In this document: piece by piece, positions 31,085 through 43,031 of the stretch
Numbering within the stretch: the first letter of the stretch is position 1
Layout of the letters: every line of letters begins with the position of its first letter
Assembly: GCA_029706075.1 (NCBI GenBank)
Contig: JAINUG010000321.1
Span: forward strand, 468,694-532,693
Source: Aldrovandia affinis
Taxonomy: Eukaryota; Chordata; Actinopteri; Notacanthiformes; Halosauridae
Length of the DNA: 64,000 bases
Direction of reading: 5' to 3'
Program-made: the position numbers and the translations under genes
The notes under the pieces: model-generated
Told to the model about the DNA's origin: nothing
Database searches by the model: none
What the model saw: only the letters and a program-made list of their open reading frames with translations

Positions 31085-33290
31085 CATGGGTAAGTCAATA
31101 TCTTTTTTGATTAACAGCGGTGCTTCATGGTCTGTGATACAAAGTGAGGCGTTGCCTAGGGCAGCGTTATCAAAATTAAAATTAAAATTAAAAATGACTA
31201 TTGAATGTGACGAAAAAGGGTTGTCAGTCACGTCACCTGTATAGGTACTATTGGAAATAGTTTTGGGAATCCTATACAATTGATAGATTGGTATTACACA
31301 TGGAAGTGGATAGATAACTTTCATTGCATCGCTCTATCCCTGACTAGATATTATATGAATATGAGTGTTTCTGGAACATGCCGCAAACAAATGAAACAAT
31401 ATGTTTAGGCACTATATATAGTGGACTGATGAATTCTAGTAAAGTAGAGTGAAGAGCGGAAATTATTATTTGAACAAATCAGGATATGGGGCATTTGATT
31501 ATCGAAAATTACCGAATGTGAATGGGAAGATGTGGGTTCTTAGGTTTGAGAAATGCAGCCTGATAGGGAGTGCAGACAGAGATCCAAGTGTGTAAAAATA
31601 CCATTCTTTGCTACTGTGCCTGTACAACGCTGTGTGCTTACACAACTGTAATTTGAACCGTGCAGCACGCTGCTAGCTCTTTCCGATGACCAGACTACCT
31701 CTTCTCAGATAAATCCTTAGGTATTATATGATGTTCCGCAAACACTCTGGGCTCAAAATAAATATGACATAGGGAAAATGACAAGAGCTCACCTGTTGGA
31801 CCAAACCCTGTCAGTCTGTTTTTTTCTTTTTCAAGTGCCGTAAAATTTAAATTGGTTCGCTGTGATTGATTTAGCGAATGCATTTTTAATTTTTAATTTT
31901 TTGTTTATTGCGGTAAATCTAGAGTAGCAGTTTTGGTTTGCATTTAAATTCAAAGTAAAACGATGGACTTGGACTATCCTTCCACAAGGATATGTCGACT
32001 TGAGGTGATTTTCTCTGCTGAATTAGCAGCAAATTTAGAGTGTTCGTGCCGCCCGATATTAATTCAATATCTAAGTGGAGTTTACTTTTGATTTACTTTT
32101 GTGTTCCTCTTCCAAAAAGGCCTGTGAAACAGATACCGGGGCATGAAAATGGCCATAAAATATCACAAGTAAAATTACAAATTATTACTCAAAATGTGAA
32201 ATATTTAGGTCATGACATCACACTTGCTGGACGTTGTTTGAGTTCGGACAGAATCGAGGCGATTCTGGCCTTGCCTCAACCAATGACAAAGCAACACATA
32301 ATGACTCTTTTGGGAAATGCTGGCTACTGCAGAGCCGGGCTCATGGACTATGCTGAAATAGTTCAACCACTTTCGGAATTAATACATGGTCACAAAATGG
32401 CCATGGCAGAATACATTGACTGGAATAGCGAATCTTTGACAGCGTTGGCTCGCCTGAAACAGGCATTGACTTTTTCTCCCTGTTTAGGTTTACGGAATAA
32501 TCAAAGTCCCTTAAACTTATTGGTATTAAAAATAAAAAATAAAAAATAAAAAAATAAAAAAATAAAAAGATTTCATTAAGGAAAATAATGAAGGAAGCAG
32601 GGCAGGAGAAATTGACTCGTAGAGTGGAATGGGATATGGATGTTGATATTGCATTTGAAGCGATGGGGAGGGAACTGGTGCGGGCCCCTGCGTTGGCATT
32701 ACCTGATTATGAACAGCCATTTGATTTGGTTTTCTGAGGTTCTCTGTGGCTCGGTTAGTGGAGCGTGGCGTTGGCAGCGCTTAGGTTGTGGGTTCGGTCC
32801 CCACTGGGGCCACATGTGCTGAAGGTGTATGCATTCGCTGCTGTGAGTCGCTTTGGATGGAAGCGTCTACGGAGTGGCATATATATTATTATTATTATTA
32901 TTTGTGTGTGTCTGCGAGGGAGGGCTTTGCTGCGGCTGTGCTTGTGCAGGAGACATGTGGAGGCAGGAGAGAAACGAGTGGTGGCTTGCTGCAGTGCCGG
33001 GCTAGATGATGTGGCATTGGGCTATCCGCCCTGTTATCAGGATTTGGCAGGGCTGAGGTGGGCCTATGAGAAGGCAGCATCTTTAACAATGGGTTATCCA
33101 ATACGAATATATACACACCACAAAGTAGTGGAAATGATAGATCAAGGTAAATTTGTGTTGACCCCAGCGCGACTACATAATTATCAAATGCTAACAGTAT
33201 TCCCAGATATTACCATTGTTAGGTGCGACATAGTGAATCTAAGTGGAATATATTCCTCTACCTCATGCAGGGACACCACATGAGTGTGTG
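31085..33290 (+). pseudogene. ERV2 protease, reverse transcriptase and RNase H region
   Basis: The protease active site reads FLINSGASWSVI (near 31110): Asp of the expected DSGA is Asn. RT motifs follow: WFAFKFKVKRWTWT and LPQGYVD (near 31940-32000), then QNVKYLGHDITLAGRCL, LPQPMTKQHI, GYCRAGLMDYAE and QPLSELI (32190-32400). The palm YxDD region is not readable. Beyond a SINE insertion at 32741, RNase H/connection sequence continues (LGYPPCYQDLAGLRWAYEKA, HHKVVEMIDQGKF) to 33290. Inactive. Confidence 0.8.
32741..32905 (+). mobile_element. tRNA-derived SINE in ERV2 pol
   Basis: The tRNA head has box A-like TGGCTCGGTTAGTGG and box B-like GGTTCGGTCC. It is followed by a body and a tail (CGCTTTGGATGGAAGCGTCT, then TATTATTATT). 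It is the same family as the copy at 50258. It splits the RT/RNase H coding sequence after PFDLVF. Confidence 0.85.
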
Positions 33291-33384
33291 CCCGACAGCA
33301 AGGAGTTTATGAAGCTAAGGCAGGATTTATAACTATGAGGTGTATTTGTTTAGGTACAACCAGGAAGTGATATTTCATGTTCAT

Positions 33385-33630
33385 GGGCGGCAGTGTTAGC
33401 ATAATGGTTAGGGAACTGGGCTTGTAACGCAGAGGTTGCAGGTTCGATTCCCGGGTGGGGACGCTGCCGTTGTGCTCTTGAGCAAGGTACTTAAGCTGAA
33501 TTGCTTCAGTTAAAATATCTAGTGAAAATATCCAGCTGTAAAGATGGATTGTATGTAGAGAGATGTGGACTGTGTGGGTCGCTCTGAATGGGAGCATTTG
33601 CTAAATGCCTAAAATGGAAATTAAATGTTT
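33385..33630 (+). mobile_element. V-SINE
   Basis: The tRNA-like head (GGCGGCAGTGTTAGCATAAT, box B GGTTCGATTCC) is followed by the conserved central V domain (TTGAGCAAGGTACTTAA, ATCCAGCTGTAAAGATGG). The L2-like tail is GTCGCTCTGAATGGGAGCAT. The whole order is the V-SINE plan. The 3' loop reads GAATG instead of GGATA. Confidence 0.9.
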
Positions 33631-33654
33631 CTTTTAATATTACTATTAACAATC

Positions 33655-33722
33655 TATTTATATATTAATTAATTAATTAACTCATGCATTATTTAGTTCA
33701 TTCATTCATTCATTCATTCATG
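33655..33722. repeat. ATTA and TTCA microsatellites
   Basis: Short runs of ATTA units followed by six TTCA units directly after the V-SINE. Confidence 0.85.
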
Positions 33723-33779
33723 AGGGATTCTTTTCACAACTTTGTGTCAATGTTAGTGATATATGTGTATGTCTGACGG

Positions 33780-33870
33780 TGTTGGTTCTGCCCGCAGTGA
33801 GTTTCGAACCGAGGGGATCTCCGACGCGACAAGAGAGCGATTAAGCTCGCTGAGCTAAAGACTCAAGTCC
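33780..33870 (-). mobile_element. Second tRNA-like SINE head, minus strand
   Basis: On the minus strand TCTTTAGCTCAGCGAGC resembles box A and CGGTTCGAAACTC resembles box B, with spacing like a tRNA. No acceptor-stem pairing or tail could be defined, so a tRNA pseudogene is also possible. Confidence 0.5.
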
Positions 33871-34084
33871 CTAACTCCGGGAACTAATTGTACTCTTATC
33901 CACGTCACTCTGAAGCGGGTGCTCACTGAGCCCATCCGCTACATATGGGCATGTCACAACATTGTAGGAACGCACTATGAGTTAAAATAATTGTATTTCA
34001 TGTAATAACTAATAAGTGAAGCACATGGTGTGGACCATTGTGTGCGAGGTCAGGTCATGAGAACAATTAAAAATTAAAAATAAA

Positions 34085-34980
34085 GCATTTTGGTCACCAT
34101 ATCTACAGGCGGCAGTGGATTATCAACTGAGCCTGTGTGAGATATGTGCACAAAATAACATTAGGAAAATTTGTACTACACCAGTTGGGCACATACCTCT
34201 TCCAGAAGGACCTTTTAAGCATCTGATGATGGACTACGTGAACATGATCAAAAAGGTAAGGGGTAAGAGGTATATGTTGTAATAATTGATCGATTCAGCA
34301 GGTGGGTGGAAGCTGTTCCATCCAGGGACCAAGGGGCGGGGACAGTAGTAAAGTTTTGGTAGATGAAGTGATACCCAGATTTGGCATCCCTATGACAATA
34401 AGTTCGGATAAAGGGCCAGCATTCATGGCACATGTCCTGAGGCAAGAAATGCAGACCTTAAGGATCAAACAGAAATGTGGTTGTGTATACCACCCACAAT
34501 CACAAGAGGGTAGAAAGAGTAAGATGATGATAAAAGCTAAAAGTAAACAAGATTTGCCAAGATATCGGGCTAAATTGGGTTGATGCACTTCCTTTAGCAT
34601 TAATGGCCTACAGGGCACAGGAGAATCGCACTACACACCTTAGGCAGGGGATTAGGCACCCCGAACCTAGGGTGTAACAGGCGGCGGCGGAATTGCAAAG
34701 TTCCGAGGGCACATTAAAGACGTAGTTATAGTGCAGGGGAGGAGACTGAAGGCCCCCGTGTCTGATGAAGTATGAATGGACATACTGCCGTGGTACCGTC
34801 TAGTCGGCGTGGCTGTCGCATGTAAGTATGCAGGCAGTACGTGGTACGTGGATGACAGTCCACACCTAGCAGAGGGGCAAGACGACCTCTGTGAACAGGC
34901 AAGGCTGGTGAAAACGGTCAAAGTTTCTATACCCATAGCGAAGTGGGATAGGGATCAGACCGTCGATTCCTAACCGGGTG
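34085..34980 (+). pseudogene. ERV2 integrase remnant
   Basis: Motifs appear in order over several frames: SLCEICAQNN (zinc-binding region), LMMDYV (first catalytic Asp), RWVEAVPSR, DEVIPRFGIP and SSDKGPAF, where the Asn of DNG is Lys. A YHPQS block near 34490 is frameshifted past the expected Glu. Sequence after about 34680 (VACKYAGSTWYV) may be the integrase C-terminus or the start of env. Not functional. Confidence 0.75.
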
Positions 34981-35689
34981 GTTAACAGCCACTACGGAGT
35001 CCTGATTAGATGCAGGACTAGGGATCGCTATTGACTGGGTCACCAGCTGGTCGGATCGCAGATGGCATTAAGACCATTAGAGATGGCCGTGCATCCGGCT
35101 CAATGTACAGTCAGGCCACTATAAGCTGAAACCGAATGTGTTAGTAAGTGAGTAGTGCTTTCTGTGATCAGTATTTTTTTAAAGAAAATACTGGGAAGCA
35201 GAAAGGCTGACGGTCCTTCACTCCGAGGAGTCGGGGGGGATGGAACTCAGCGGAAAGGGATCCAGCCTGAAGCTGCACCCTGGAGAGAGAGAGAGAGAGA
35301 GAAAGAGGGGGGCTTGAAGGATCTAAGTGCAGTCCACATGAAGTGTTGACAGGAAGACGAATGCCGGTCCCAAGAATTAGAGGGGTTATAGAAGGCCCAT
35401 CTTTGTAAATCATAGAATTAGAATTACAAAAGTAAAGGCAATTAACTGCAATATATAGACGGAACGGTGATTATTATTATTATTTTTTAAACATTAATCA
35501 AGCAGGGTAAGTTAGATCACCTGCAGCTGCTAAATTTGACTTATGAAGGTTATGAAGTTAAAAATGGTTTGAGAAAGGTGGGTACATTTTTGGGGACAGG
35601 TGTAAATAAATGGGTGTGTGATGCATAACACCCCTATAAGCACCCCCAGGAAGGTACCCAAGGAAGTGATACATCGCTTCAACCTAACA
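34981..35689 (+). pseudogene. ERV2 env, 5' part up to the EnSpm insertion
   Basis: Weak coding traces occur, for example NLTYEGYEV near 35535 and GTGVNKWVCDA near 35600. The segment ends at 35689, where EnSpm begins. Clear Env sequence follows on the far side at 48520. The assignment rests on position between integrase and the transmembrane region. A dinucleotide GA run lies near 35286-35302. Confidence 0.45.
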
Positions 35690-35859
35690 CACAGTAAATT
35701 TTGCAGTGTCAAAGTAACACTTAAAGAGTTAAATTTAACACTCTTCCCGAGTGTATTTGGTCCCACTCAGAATTAGTGTTAAATTGACTCTAGCCCTTGT
35801 GTTAAAATTTCAGAGTGAAATTAACTCTTAATAGAGTAAAAGTTTAACACTGACTTACA

Positions 35860-36690
35860 CTGTATAGTGTTATTTACACTTAACACTACAATGTGAATAA
35901 CTCCGGAGAGTGTAAATATTACACTGTATAGTGTTATTTACAGTTAACACTACAGGTTGAACAACTCTGGATAGTGTAAATATTACACGGTATAGTGTTA
36001 TTTATAGTTAACACTACAGTGTCAATAACTCTGTAGGTGTAAATATTACACCTTATAGTGTTATTTATACTTAACACTACAGGTTAAATAACTCTGGATA
36101 GTGTAAATACTACACTGTATAGTGTAATTTATACTTAACACTACAATGTGAATAACTCCGGAGAGTGTAAATATTGCACTGTATAGTGTTATTTACAGTT
36201 AACACTACAGGTTGAACAACTCTGGATAGTGTAAATATTACACGGTATAGTGTTATTTATAGTTAACACTACAGTGTCAATAACTCTGTAGGTGTAAATA
36301 TTACACCTTATAGTGTTATTTATACTTAACACTACAGGTTAAATAACTCTGGATAGTGTAAATACTACACTGTATAGTGTAATTTATACTTAACACTACA
36401 ATGTGAATAACTCCGGAGAGTGTAAATATTACACTGTATAGTGTTATTTACAGTTAACACTACAGGTTGAACAACTCTGGATAGTGTAAATATTACACGG
36501 TATAGTGTTATTTATAGTTAACACTACAGTGTCAATAACTCTGTAGGTGTAAATATTACACCTTATAGTGTTATTTATACTTAACACTACAGGTTAAATA
36601 ACTCTGGATAGTGTAAATACTACACTGTATAGTGTAATTTATACTTAACACTACAGGTTACATAACTCTGGATAGTGTAAATATTATTCT
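35860..36690. repeat. Subterminal higher-order repeat array of the EnSpm element
   Basis: Monomers of about 64 bp (AGTGTAAATATTACACT...TTAACACTACA) repeat throughout. Marker ATGTGAATAACTCCGG recurs at 35891, 36146 and 36401, so four monomers form a 255-bp higher-order unit repeated about three times. Each monomer is partly palindromic, as expected of transposase-binding subterminal repeats in CACTA elements. Confidence 0.9.
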
Positions 36691-36899
36691 CATAAGTGTT
36701 GATTATTTACTCCTATGATAACAAAATCAACTCTAATTGAGTTACACTGCATTGTCTCTGAAACCTTGAAAATAAAGTGAAATAACAATAAATCTAAACA
36801 TGTTTTTCACTTTTTTAAATATACCATAAAAAATCACATCACAAAATAATGAATTTAGCAACTTTATTTTAAAACTGAGAAAAAAACAAAATTGACCTC

Positions 36900-39800
36900 T
36901 CAGGTCTCCATAAAATGGCAATATGGAACAATATAAAAGGAGGCATCTACTGTTCCATACTTCACCTGAACATCGTATGGTTTGAAGTAAAACAGCTCAT
37001 TTATATCCAACACCTTAACAACCTTGTCTGGATGCAGCCTGACCGTAAAGGCATGGTAATGAGGATCAAAACATGTGGTTTCCATCACTTTTCCACAGAG
37101 CAACACATTGTCATCTTTCACAGCAATACTCTTGATCTTACAAAACACAGGCATCTCAGACACAACCTCAGTGCAGATAATGAAGTCACGGCGGTACTCT
37201 GTACCTTCATATTTAACCCATTTGGCAGAAAAGAAACTGGTCACATCTCCAAATTTAGAACCAATCTCTGGACCTTCTTTAAGATCACCAAGTGCTACCA
37301 TCTTTCCTGGACCTAACGTTAGTCTTCCCTTGCTAAATGACTCCCGATGCAATGCCATACAACTCTGATGCTTTTTGGCTAATGTCTTTGTTATGTTCTT
37401 GAAGCATTTTAATTGCCGCTTGAAGAAATTATGTTTGGCTTCATAACGCATACACCACATGTGCAGAATTGGGCCAATGTTCCTTATACTACGAGGGTAA
37501 TAGCTCAATTAAGTTCATTTTGTCTTCTTATTTCAAATAAATGTTTTACTTTCTTTTGATCAGACAATGAGATAAAAAGTTGTAGTTTACCTGACAGTTT
37601 CGACTGGCAACTGCAGTCTTCCTCAGAAGCGTCACCTGACAGCTTGGATGCGTCGTCAGCTGATGTTTAGCAGGCGTGGCCAGCCTGACAGATCTTGATA
37701 GATCCGTCAGGCCGGCCACGCCTCGTCCCGTCCGTTGTTCTCTGGAGGAGAGAGTCCCAGGTGTGGGAGAGCATGTATGCTCCTTCGTCCCTGTTGATGG
37801 TGCCGTTGGCGGTTGAAATCAGGAGGCGGGCCAACGGCACCATCAACAGGGACGAAGGAGCATACATGCTCTCCACACCTGGGACTCTCTCCTCCAGAGA
37901 ACAACGGACGGCAGAGAGCGTGGCGGCCTGACGGATCTATCAAGATCTGTCAGGCTGGCCACGCCTGCTAAACATCAGCTGACGACGCATCCAAGCTGTC
38001 AGGTGACGCTTCTGAGGAAGACTGCAGTTGCCAGTCGAAACTGTCAGGTAAACTACAACTTTATATCATTGTCTGATCAAAAGAAAGTAAAACATTTATA
38101 CGAGGGTAATGTATCATGAAGTGATGTTTGGGCAAGAGATTGTTTGCAGGAAATAGCTGCTTGAATAGCTGATGGTGATCAATGATTAAATGTTTGAGAT
38201 AAGTGGTCATGCCTTCCGACAGGACTGGTGAAAATATAATGTTAACAATCTGTAGGAGCAAAAGCAGAAGATGCCAGTACTTATCACCTGTCTGTATTAA
38301 ATCACCAAAAAGCAATGGCATGTTGCGCAACAAGCACCAAGACTGTATGGCATTCAAACCCAAATCATTACTTCCATCCAGCAACTTTACTCTTGGCGGA
38401 CGGTTTCGCTGCTGATTGTAACCATAGTCATAGGAGTGTATTCTACCAGCCAATTCTTCAACAGTTAGGAAGTTCTCCTGAATGTACTGCAGTACAAGCT
38501 TCACCTCAAACTGAGCAACCCCTTCCAAAATATCATGCATGATATCTACAGAAAAATTGTTGGCTGTGTTGTAGTACTGCAGGGAATTCAACAGGCAACT
38601 GTGTTTGACACCATACACATGAGGTAGCGTAGGATCTGTTTGTACAGTTTGACAGTGTTGTGCATGCATTTCAACAGTTCTTAGTACAACTTCCGGATTA
38701 TCTTCACAGAACACAGTTTGAAAAGAAGCTTTCTCAAGGAGACAGAAACGACAGCAATATCGAGCTGAAAATGACTCTACAAACCCAAACAGACCATGCA
38801 AACCAAGATTATCCCCAGTGACCTGAATTATTGTACCATAAATCACATGTTTAAAAATGGGAAAAGTCAGTCCCTCTGTCTCAAGCACTTTAACATCATT
38901 GATAAATGGCTCAAGTATAGAATTAAAGCCATAACGCTTGATGTCCTGTGCATGGAAAAGAGCAACCAAATGAATATTAATCAAAGCGGAATTATAGATT
39001 GGGGGGAAATTCCTTAAAGTGAAATATATAGCACCTAATTTGTGTATACCCTTTTTTAGAACCCAGGGGATTCGCAGTTTCAAAGTCGTCATAAAAAATC
39101 TGAATCTGCAAGGAATCTTTTTCTATAGAAAATAGGGGACTTTCTTTAAAATAGGTAGCATCTCTCAAGTCTGCAAACACACCTTCCTTGGGCATGTACC
39201 TGGGCTTCAACATGTCTTGAACAAGAAAAATAATCTTCAATGTTTCCAAAATAGGAACATAAGCAAACTTATCAGTTACAATAACCTGGTCATATGTCCC
39301 AGCAGTTCTGTTTCTTCTGCTGTCAAATCTTGTACCAAGCACCTTTTCAATAGGCTCAACATTTCCCCATCTGTCTCTGAAGTGTTTGTTTCGTTTAGCT
39401 TCTGAATTTAAGTATGTGAATGGGTTTTCAACTTTTCGAATGCTAGTTTTATTTTGCTCTTATTTTCTGTGTCCTGTGCAGATAAGCACTGTAAAGCTGC
39501 ATCTTCCGCCTGACAATGAATCTCAGAGACCACTTCTTCCATGGATGAGACAAAACTATTTACAGTACACTGACTTAATCCAGCTGCCTTGAGTTGGGCG
39601 GCGGCAGTGGCACACATATCTAGAGTGTTCCTATTAGACTTCCTCATCAGTTCAGATGTTGTGTCCATCTCATCAACAACTGATGTTGTGGCTGTCTCAT
39701 CTCTATGAGCTATCATCGCCTCTCCTGCACTGCTTACATTATCAGTATCAGCCTGTTCATAAAAATACTCAGTATGTTTGGTGTTTAAATGTTTCCTAAA

Positions 39801-39950
39801 GCCAGAGAATGTTCCAAACACAGAGCCACATCCAGTCTGAACACATTTAAGGTGAAGATCTTTTCCAGGAAAGTAACCATGAACTAAACGCAAATGCCTA
39901 ACAAGCATATTTGAACTACTTAACTCAGCCTGACAAACAAAACACTTCAT
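36900..39950 (-). pseudogene. EnSpm tnp2-like transposase, frameshifted and interrupted
   Basis: The N-terminus (39950-39412) has C2H2-like fingers (CFVCQAELSSSNMLVRHLRLVH; CVQTGCGSVF...HLNTKH). The catalytic region follows: KVLGTRFDSRRN, IQIFYDDFETANPLG (near 39090), GDNLGLHGLFGFVESFSARY with CRFCLLEK, and NNFSVDIMHDILEGV (near 38540). A one-base insertion shifts frame just after NPLGSKKG. The 597-bp palindrome (37502-38098) splits the C-terminal third; coding resumes at 37489 and ends at 36900. The enzyme would cut and paste the element. Confidence 0.82.
37502..38098. mobile_element. Penelope-like palindrome (597 bp) inside the transposase gene
   Basis: The two arms are inverted copies of about 280 bp around a short centre near 37818. 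TACGAGGGTAAT is duplicated at 37490-37501 and 38099-38110, a 12-bp target duplication. Removing the insert restores the transposase reading. Each arm can be read as GTINRDEGAYML followed by TWDSLL-like sequence. This resembles the C-terminal end of fish Penelope-like element proteins. The structure fits two 5'-truncated copies inserted head to head. Confidence 0.65.
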
Positions 39951-42539
39951 GCTGGAAAATCTTCAAGCACTAATGAAGCAACCTCACCCTAACCTCTGCA
40001 ACCCGAGGACTCTCCTTGACTTTCCCAACATCAATGTTGTACACAGTGGTCTGAATGAACGTGTACATGTTGCGGAGCATGGGGTTGTATGATGTGCCAA
40101 ACACAAAATGTGCTTTAATTGGTTCATCAAACGCACCAAGACAAGAGGTCGACCTGCAGGGTATGGCATTCTTGTCAAGGACAATGAAGAACTGGTGGAC
40201 GGCATTCTTCCTAGCTCCAACAGCCAAGAGATAGGGCTGACTGCTGGTAGTGATGGCGTCGAGATGCTCTTGGATGCTTGTTCCAGACTGAGAAAACAAA
40301 CATACAAGCAGAGGCGATCCAAATTACTTGTCTACTCTGTACCATTATAATCAAAAATATGCATTATACATTAGGAGAGACTATACAAATTACACATCTG
40401 TACTATTATAATCAAAAATGTTCATCATACATTACAAAACAATACAAACCTTCTTGAAGACCACAAGATGCTTCTCTGCTTGGGACGCCGACACCTTCCC
40501 TGGTTTCCTCCGACCCTGAGCAGAGGGTGGAATCAGGTGCAAAAGGAGGAAGACTGATGAGAGATCACTGTCCCAGCCTGTAACAACACAAGTTTGATGT
40601 TAACAAGATTATATGGACCATCAACACAGTTCAGTCCACCTGCAATATCAGCAGCATTTTAACAAAACAAAAAAATACAGCAGTTCTATTTCATAAGCTC
40701 TAAAAAATCATTCGACTACAGCTCAGCTCAAACACTTCAGTGCTTTTGAGGTTTTGTTCAAAATACAGTACCAGTCCAAAGTTTGGATGCACTCTCTCAT
40801 AAAAGTGAACAGGAAGGTAATTTGAGACTGGATGACTATACAAAATTTGTCACAGAAGTCGATGAGTGCAATAAAACAACAGTATGCTTTAAGGCATCTC
40901 ACCAAAGTCAGCATCCCTCTCAGTGCTATCCTCAGGAGGATCCGCTGTCAAGAGGAGTTCTTCAAGCTCACTGGTGGATGGAAGCTTCCGGCATTCTTGG
41001 ATGATCTTTTTCTTGTATGCGGTCGGCCACTTCTCCAGAAGCTTCCTGATACACCCTCTCCAAACATCAGACGAAGTCCTGTTCAACCTGGAGTGGACAT
41101 GTTGGGTGACAATTTCAGGATTTCACAGCGAACCGAAGTACAGGTGCTACTGTAAATGATTAATACAATACTCATATACTGTCTAAACGTCATAACACAA
41201 AATAGTGACATAATTACCAAGCCTTTGACGTCTTTGAAACGTGGAAACTCAAACAGTATGTTGCAAGACTGCTGGGGGTCGAGGATCATGTTGCGGCGAT
41301 AGTCAAGGTCAGCTTCATCTTGTTCTTGACGATGTCCTCATCCGCTGAATGTTTCATCAGTGAAATCGCTTCCTTGCACTCATCTTCACTCAGGGCAGTC
41401 TCTGGAACAAACTGGCACTGTCGTCGGACAGTTGGTCCCCCAGACATGCCTTCGCCAGATGCTCCTGCAGCTGATGCTGAACAATATTGGAAAATTGTAT
41501 CAATACTGGTGACAACCATGAACATTTCAAAAACACTTTCTTTGTTCTAATTTTTTAAGAAAAAGGGCATGGATGGACGGGCCTCTCCATTCATAGTGGT
41601 GTGCTTTAGTGGCCTACTGTGCGCTGTACGCAGGTGCGTGACTAAATGTCCATAAGTGAGTGAGTGTCATGACTTGTATGCACTGCATACCATGCCCCAT
41701 GGGAAAAATGCTGTTAACTGTTGTCTGGGAAAACATTATGTGCAACAAATGCAATCACTGATCTTGTAACTGGTTTGTTCCCTACATTTTTCGGTATCAT
41801 TTCAGGGTTACCTTCAAAGAGTGTTTGTCTGTCTTTAGCACTGCATCTCTGGATGGTTTTAATCCTCCAGGCCAAGTAACCAGTGCCACTCTCGCCATCA
41901 TAATAATGCTCCTTGGAGGGTGAAGGCATAGCAGAAACACATTAAAAGGTGAAAAATATACTGTTAGGATTCAAAATGTATCAATGTTACGGGACATCTG
42001 AACATGAGCCGGGACATCTGAACATAAGCCGGCCTGACGGGACATGTGGGAATGGACAGCGTAATGCACGCGCGCAATCGTAAATTGCCCGTCGTACTGG
42101 CGTGTGTGTGCAGTTAAACAAGTATCTAAATGCCGCGGCGGTGTGTACAGGCGTGTGTTTATGGACGATATTAAAGTGAAGATTTGCACATTTCGATCTC
42201 CTTGCAGTTAATTATAAAGAGAGTACTACTTAAGTAAAAGTACAGGCGTGTGTTTATGGACGATAGTGACATTTTGTGTGTTATATCTTAACATAGACCC
42301 TGCATACAATATTAGATATTTAGATAACCTGCCCTATCAACTGTTTTAAGCAGAATAAACGCATAATAATATTTGACAAGCATTTATTGTTTCAATATGC
42401 ATGTGGATGTTGTGGTAGAGATGAAGACATCGATAGAAAGTTAACTGGTTTACTCTGCTATCGCCGGGCGGACTGTCGTCAGGTAAGGTGCATGACAATG
42501 ACAGGCGTGCCATGTCTGCATATGTGGGAATTGGTTCAT

Positions 42540-42752
42540 CGCTAGGGATACAAAGGGTACACCAAGTTTGTCTGTCTCTGCGCTCTCAAAACAAAGACTG
42601 CAGAAGAGGTGTCCCATCATTTGCTGCATATCTTCAGTGACAAAGGGGCACCACCACAGATATTGCAAAGCGATAATGGCAGAGAATTTGCAAACAATGT
42701 AATAAAGGAGCTTGTTTCTATGTGGCCAGAATGCAAGCTTGTAGCAGCAGAA
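42540..42752 (+). pseudogene. Ginger/GIN-like integrase core fragment
   Basis: GYTKFVCLCAL, SHHLLHIFSDKGAP, then ILQSDNGREFANNVIKELV. The SDNGREF motif carries the second catalytic Asp of the DDE core. It then runs into unrelated GIY-YIG sequence before the catalytic Glu. Similar to the cellular GIN1/KRBA2-type integrases derived from Ginger. Confidence 0.7.
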
Positions 42753-42753
42753 A

Positions 42754-43031
42754 TACTACATTGGCCAAACATCTCGCAAGTTGAAAATCAGACTTAATGA
42801 ACACAGCATTAAACGGGCAGATATCACCTCACCCGTGGCACGGCATTTCTATGAACATGGTCACAAAGTAGGGCATCGCAAGTGTATCGTAATTGAAAAG
42901 GTATGGCTTAACCGTAGGTTATGAGAACTTACTGTTACAACGTGAATGTTTTTGGATTAATCAGTTAAAGACAATGTTCCCAACTGGCATGAATGAGGAA
43001 TTTAATATGACCCGTTCCTTTAAGTGATCAC
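42754..43031 (+). pseudogene. GIY-YIG endonuclease fragment, Penelope-like
   Basis: YYIGQTSRKLKIRLNEH gives the second half of a GIY-YIG motif followed by the conserved Arg...R..EH helix. Then come SPVARHFYEHGHKVG and a C-terminal QRECFWINQLKTMFPTGMNE ending MTRSFK-stop. This is the pattern of the nuclease at the end of Penelope-like ORFs. There is one frame change near 42930. It joins the integrase fragment with no visible gap. Confidence 0.7.

Noticed and set aside
33385-33460. A functional tRNA gene
   Set aside because: The tRNA-like head is followed by the V-SINE central domain and an L2-like tail, so it is a SINE promoter.
37667-37943. Overlapping small genes on both strands of the palindrome
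   Set aside because: They arise because the two arms are inverted copies of one sequence; the readable motif is a Penelope-like protein end.
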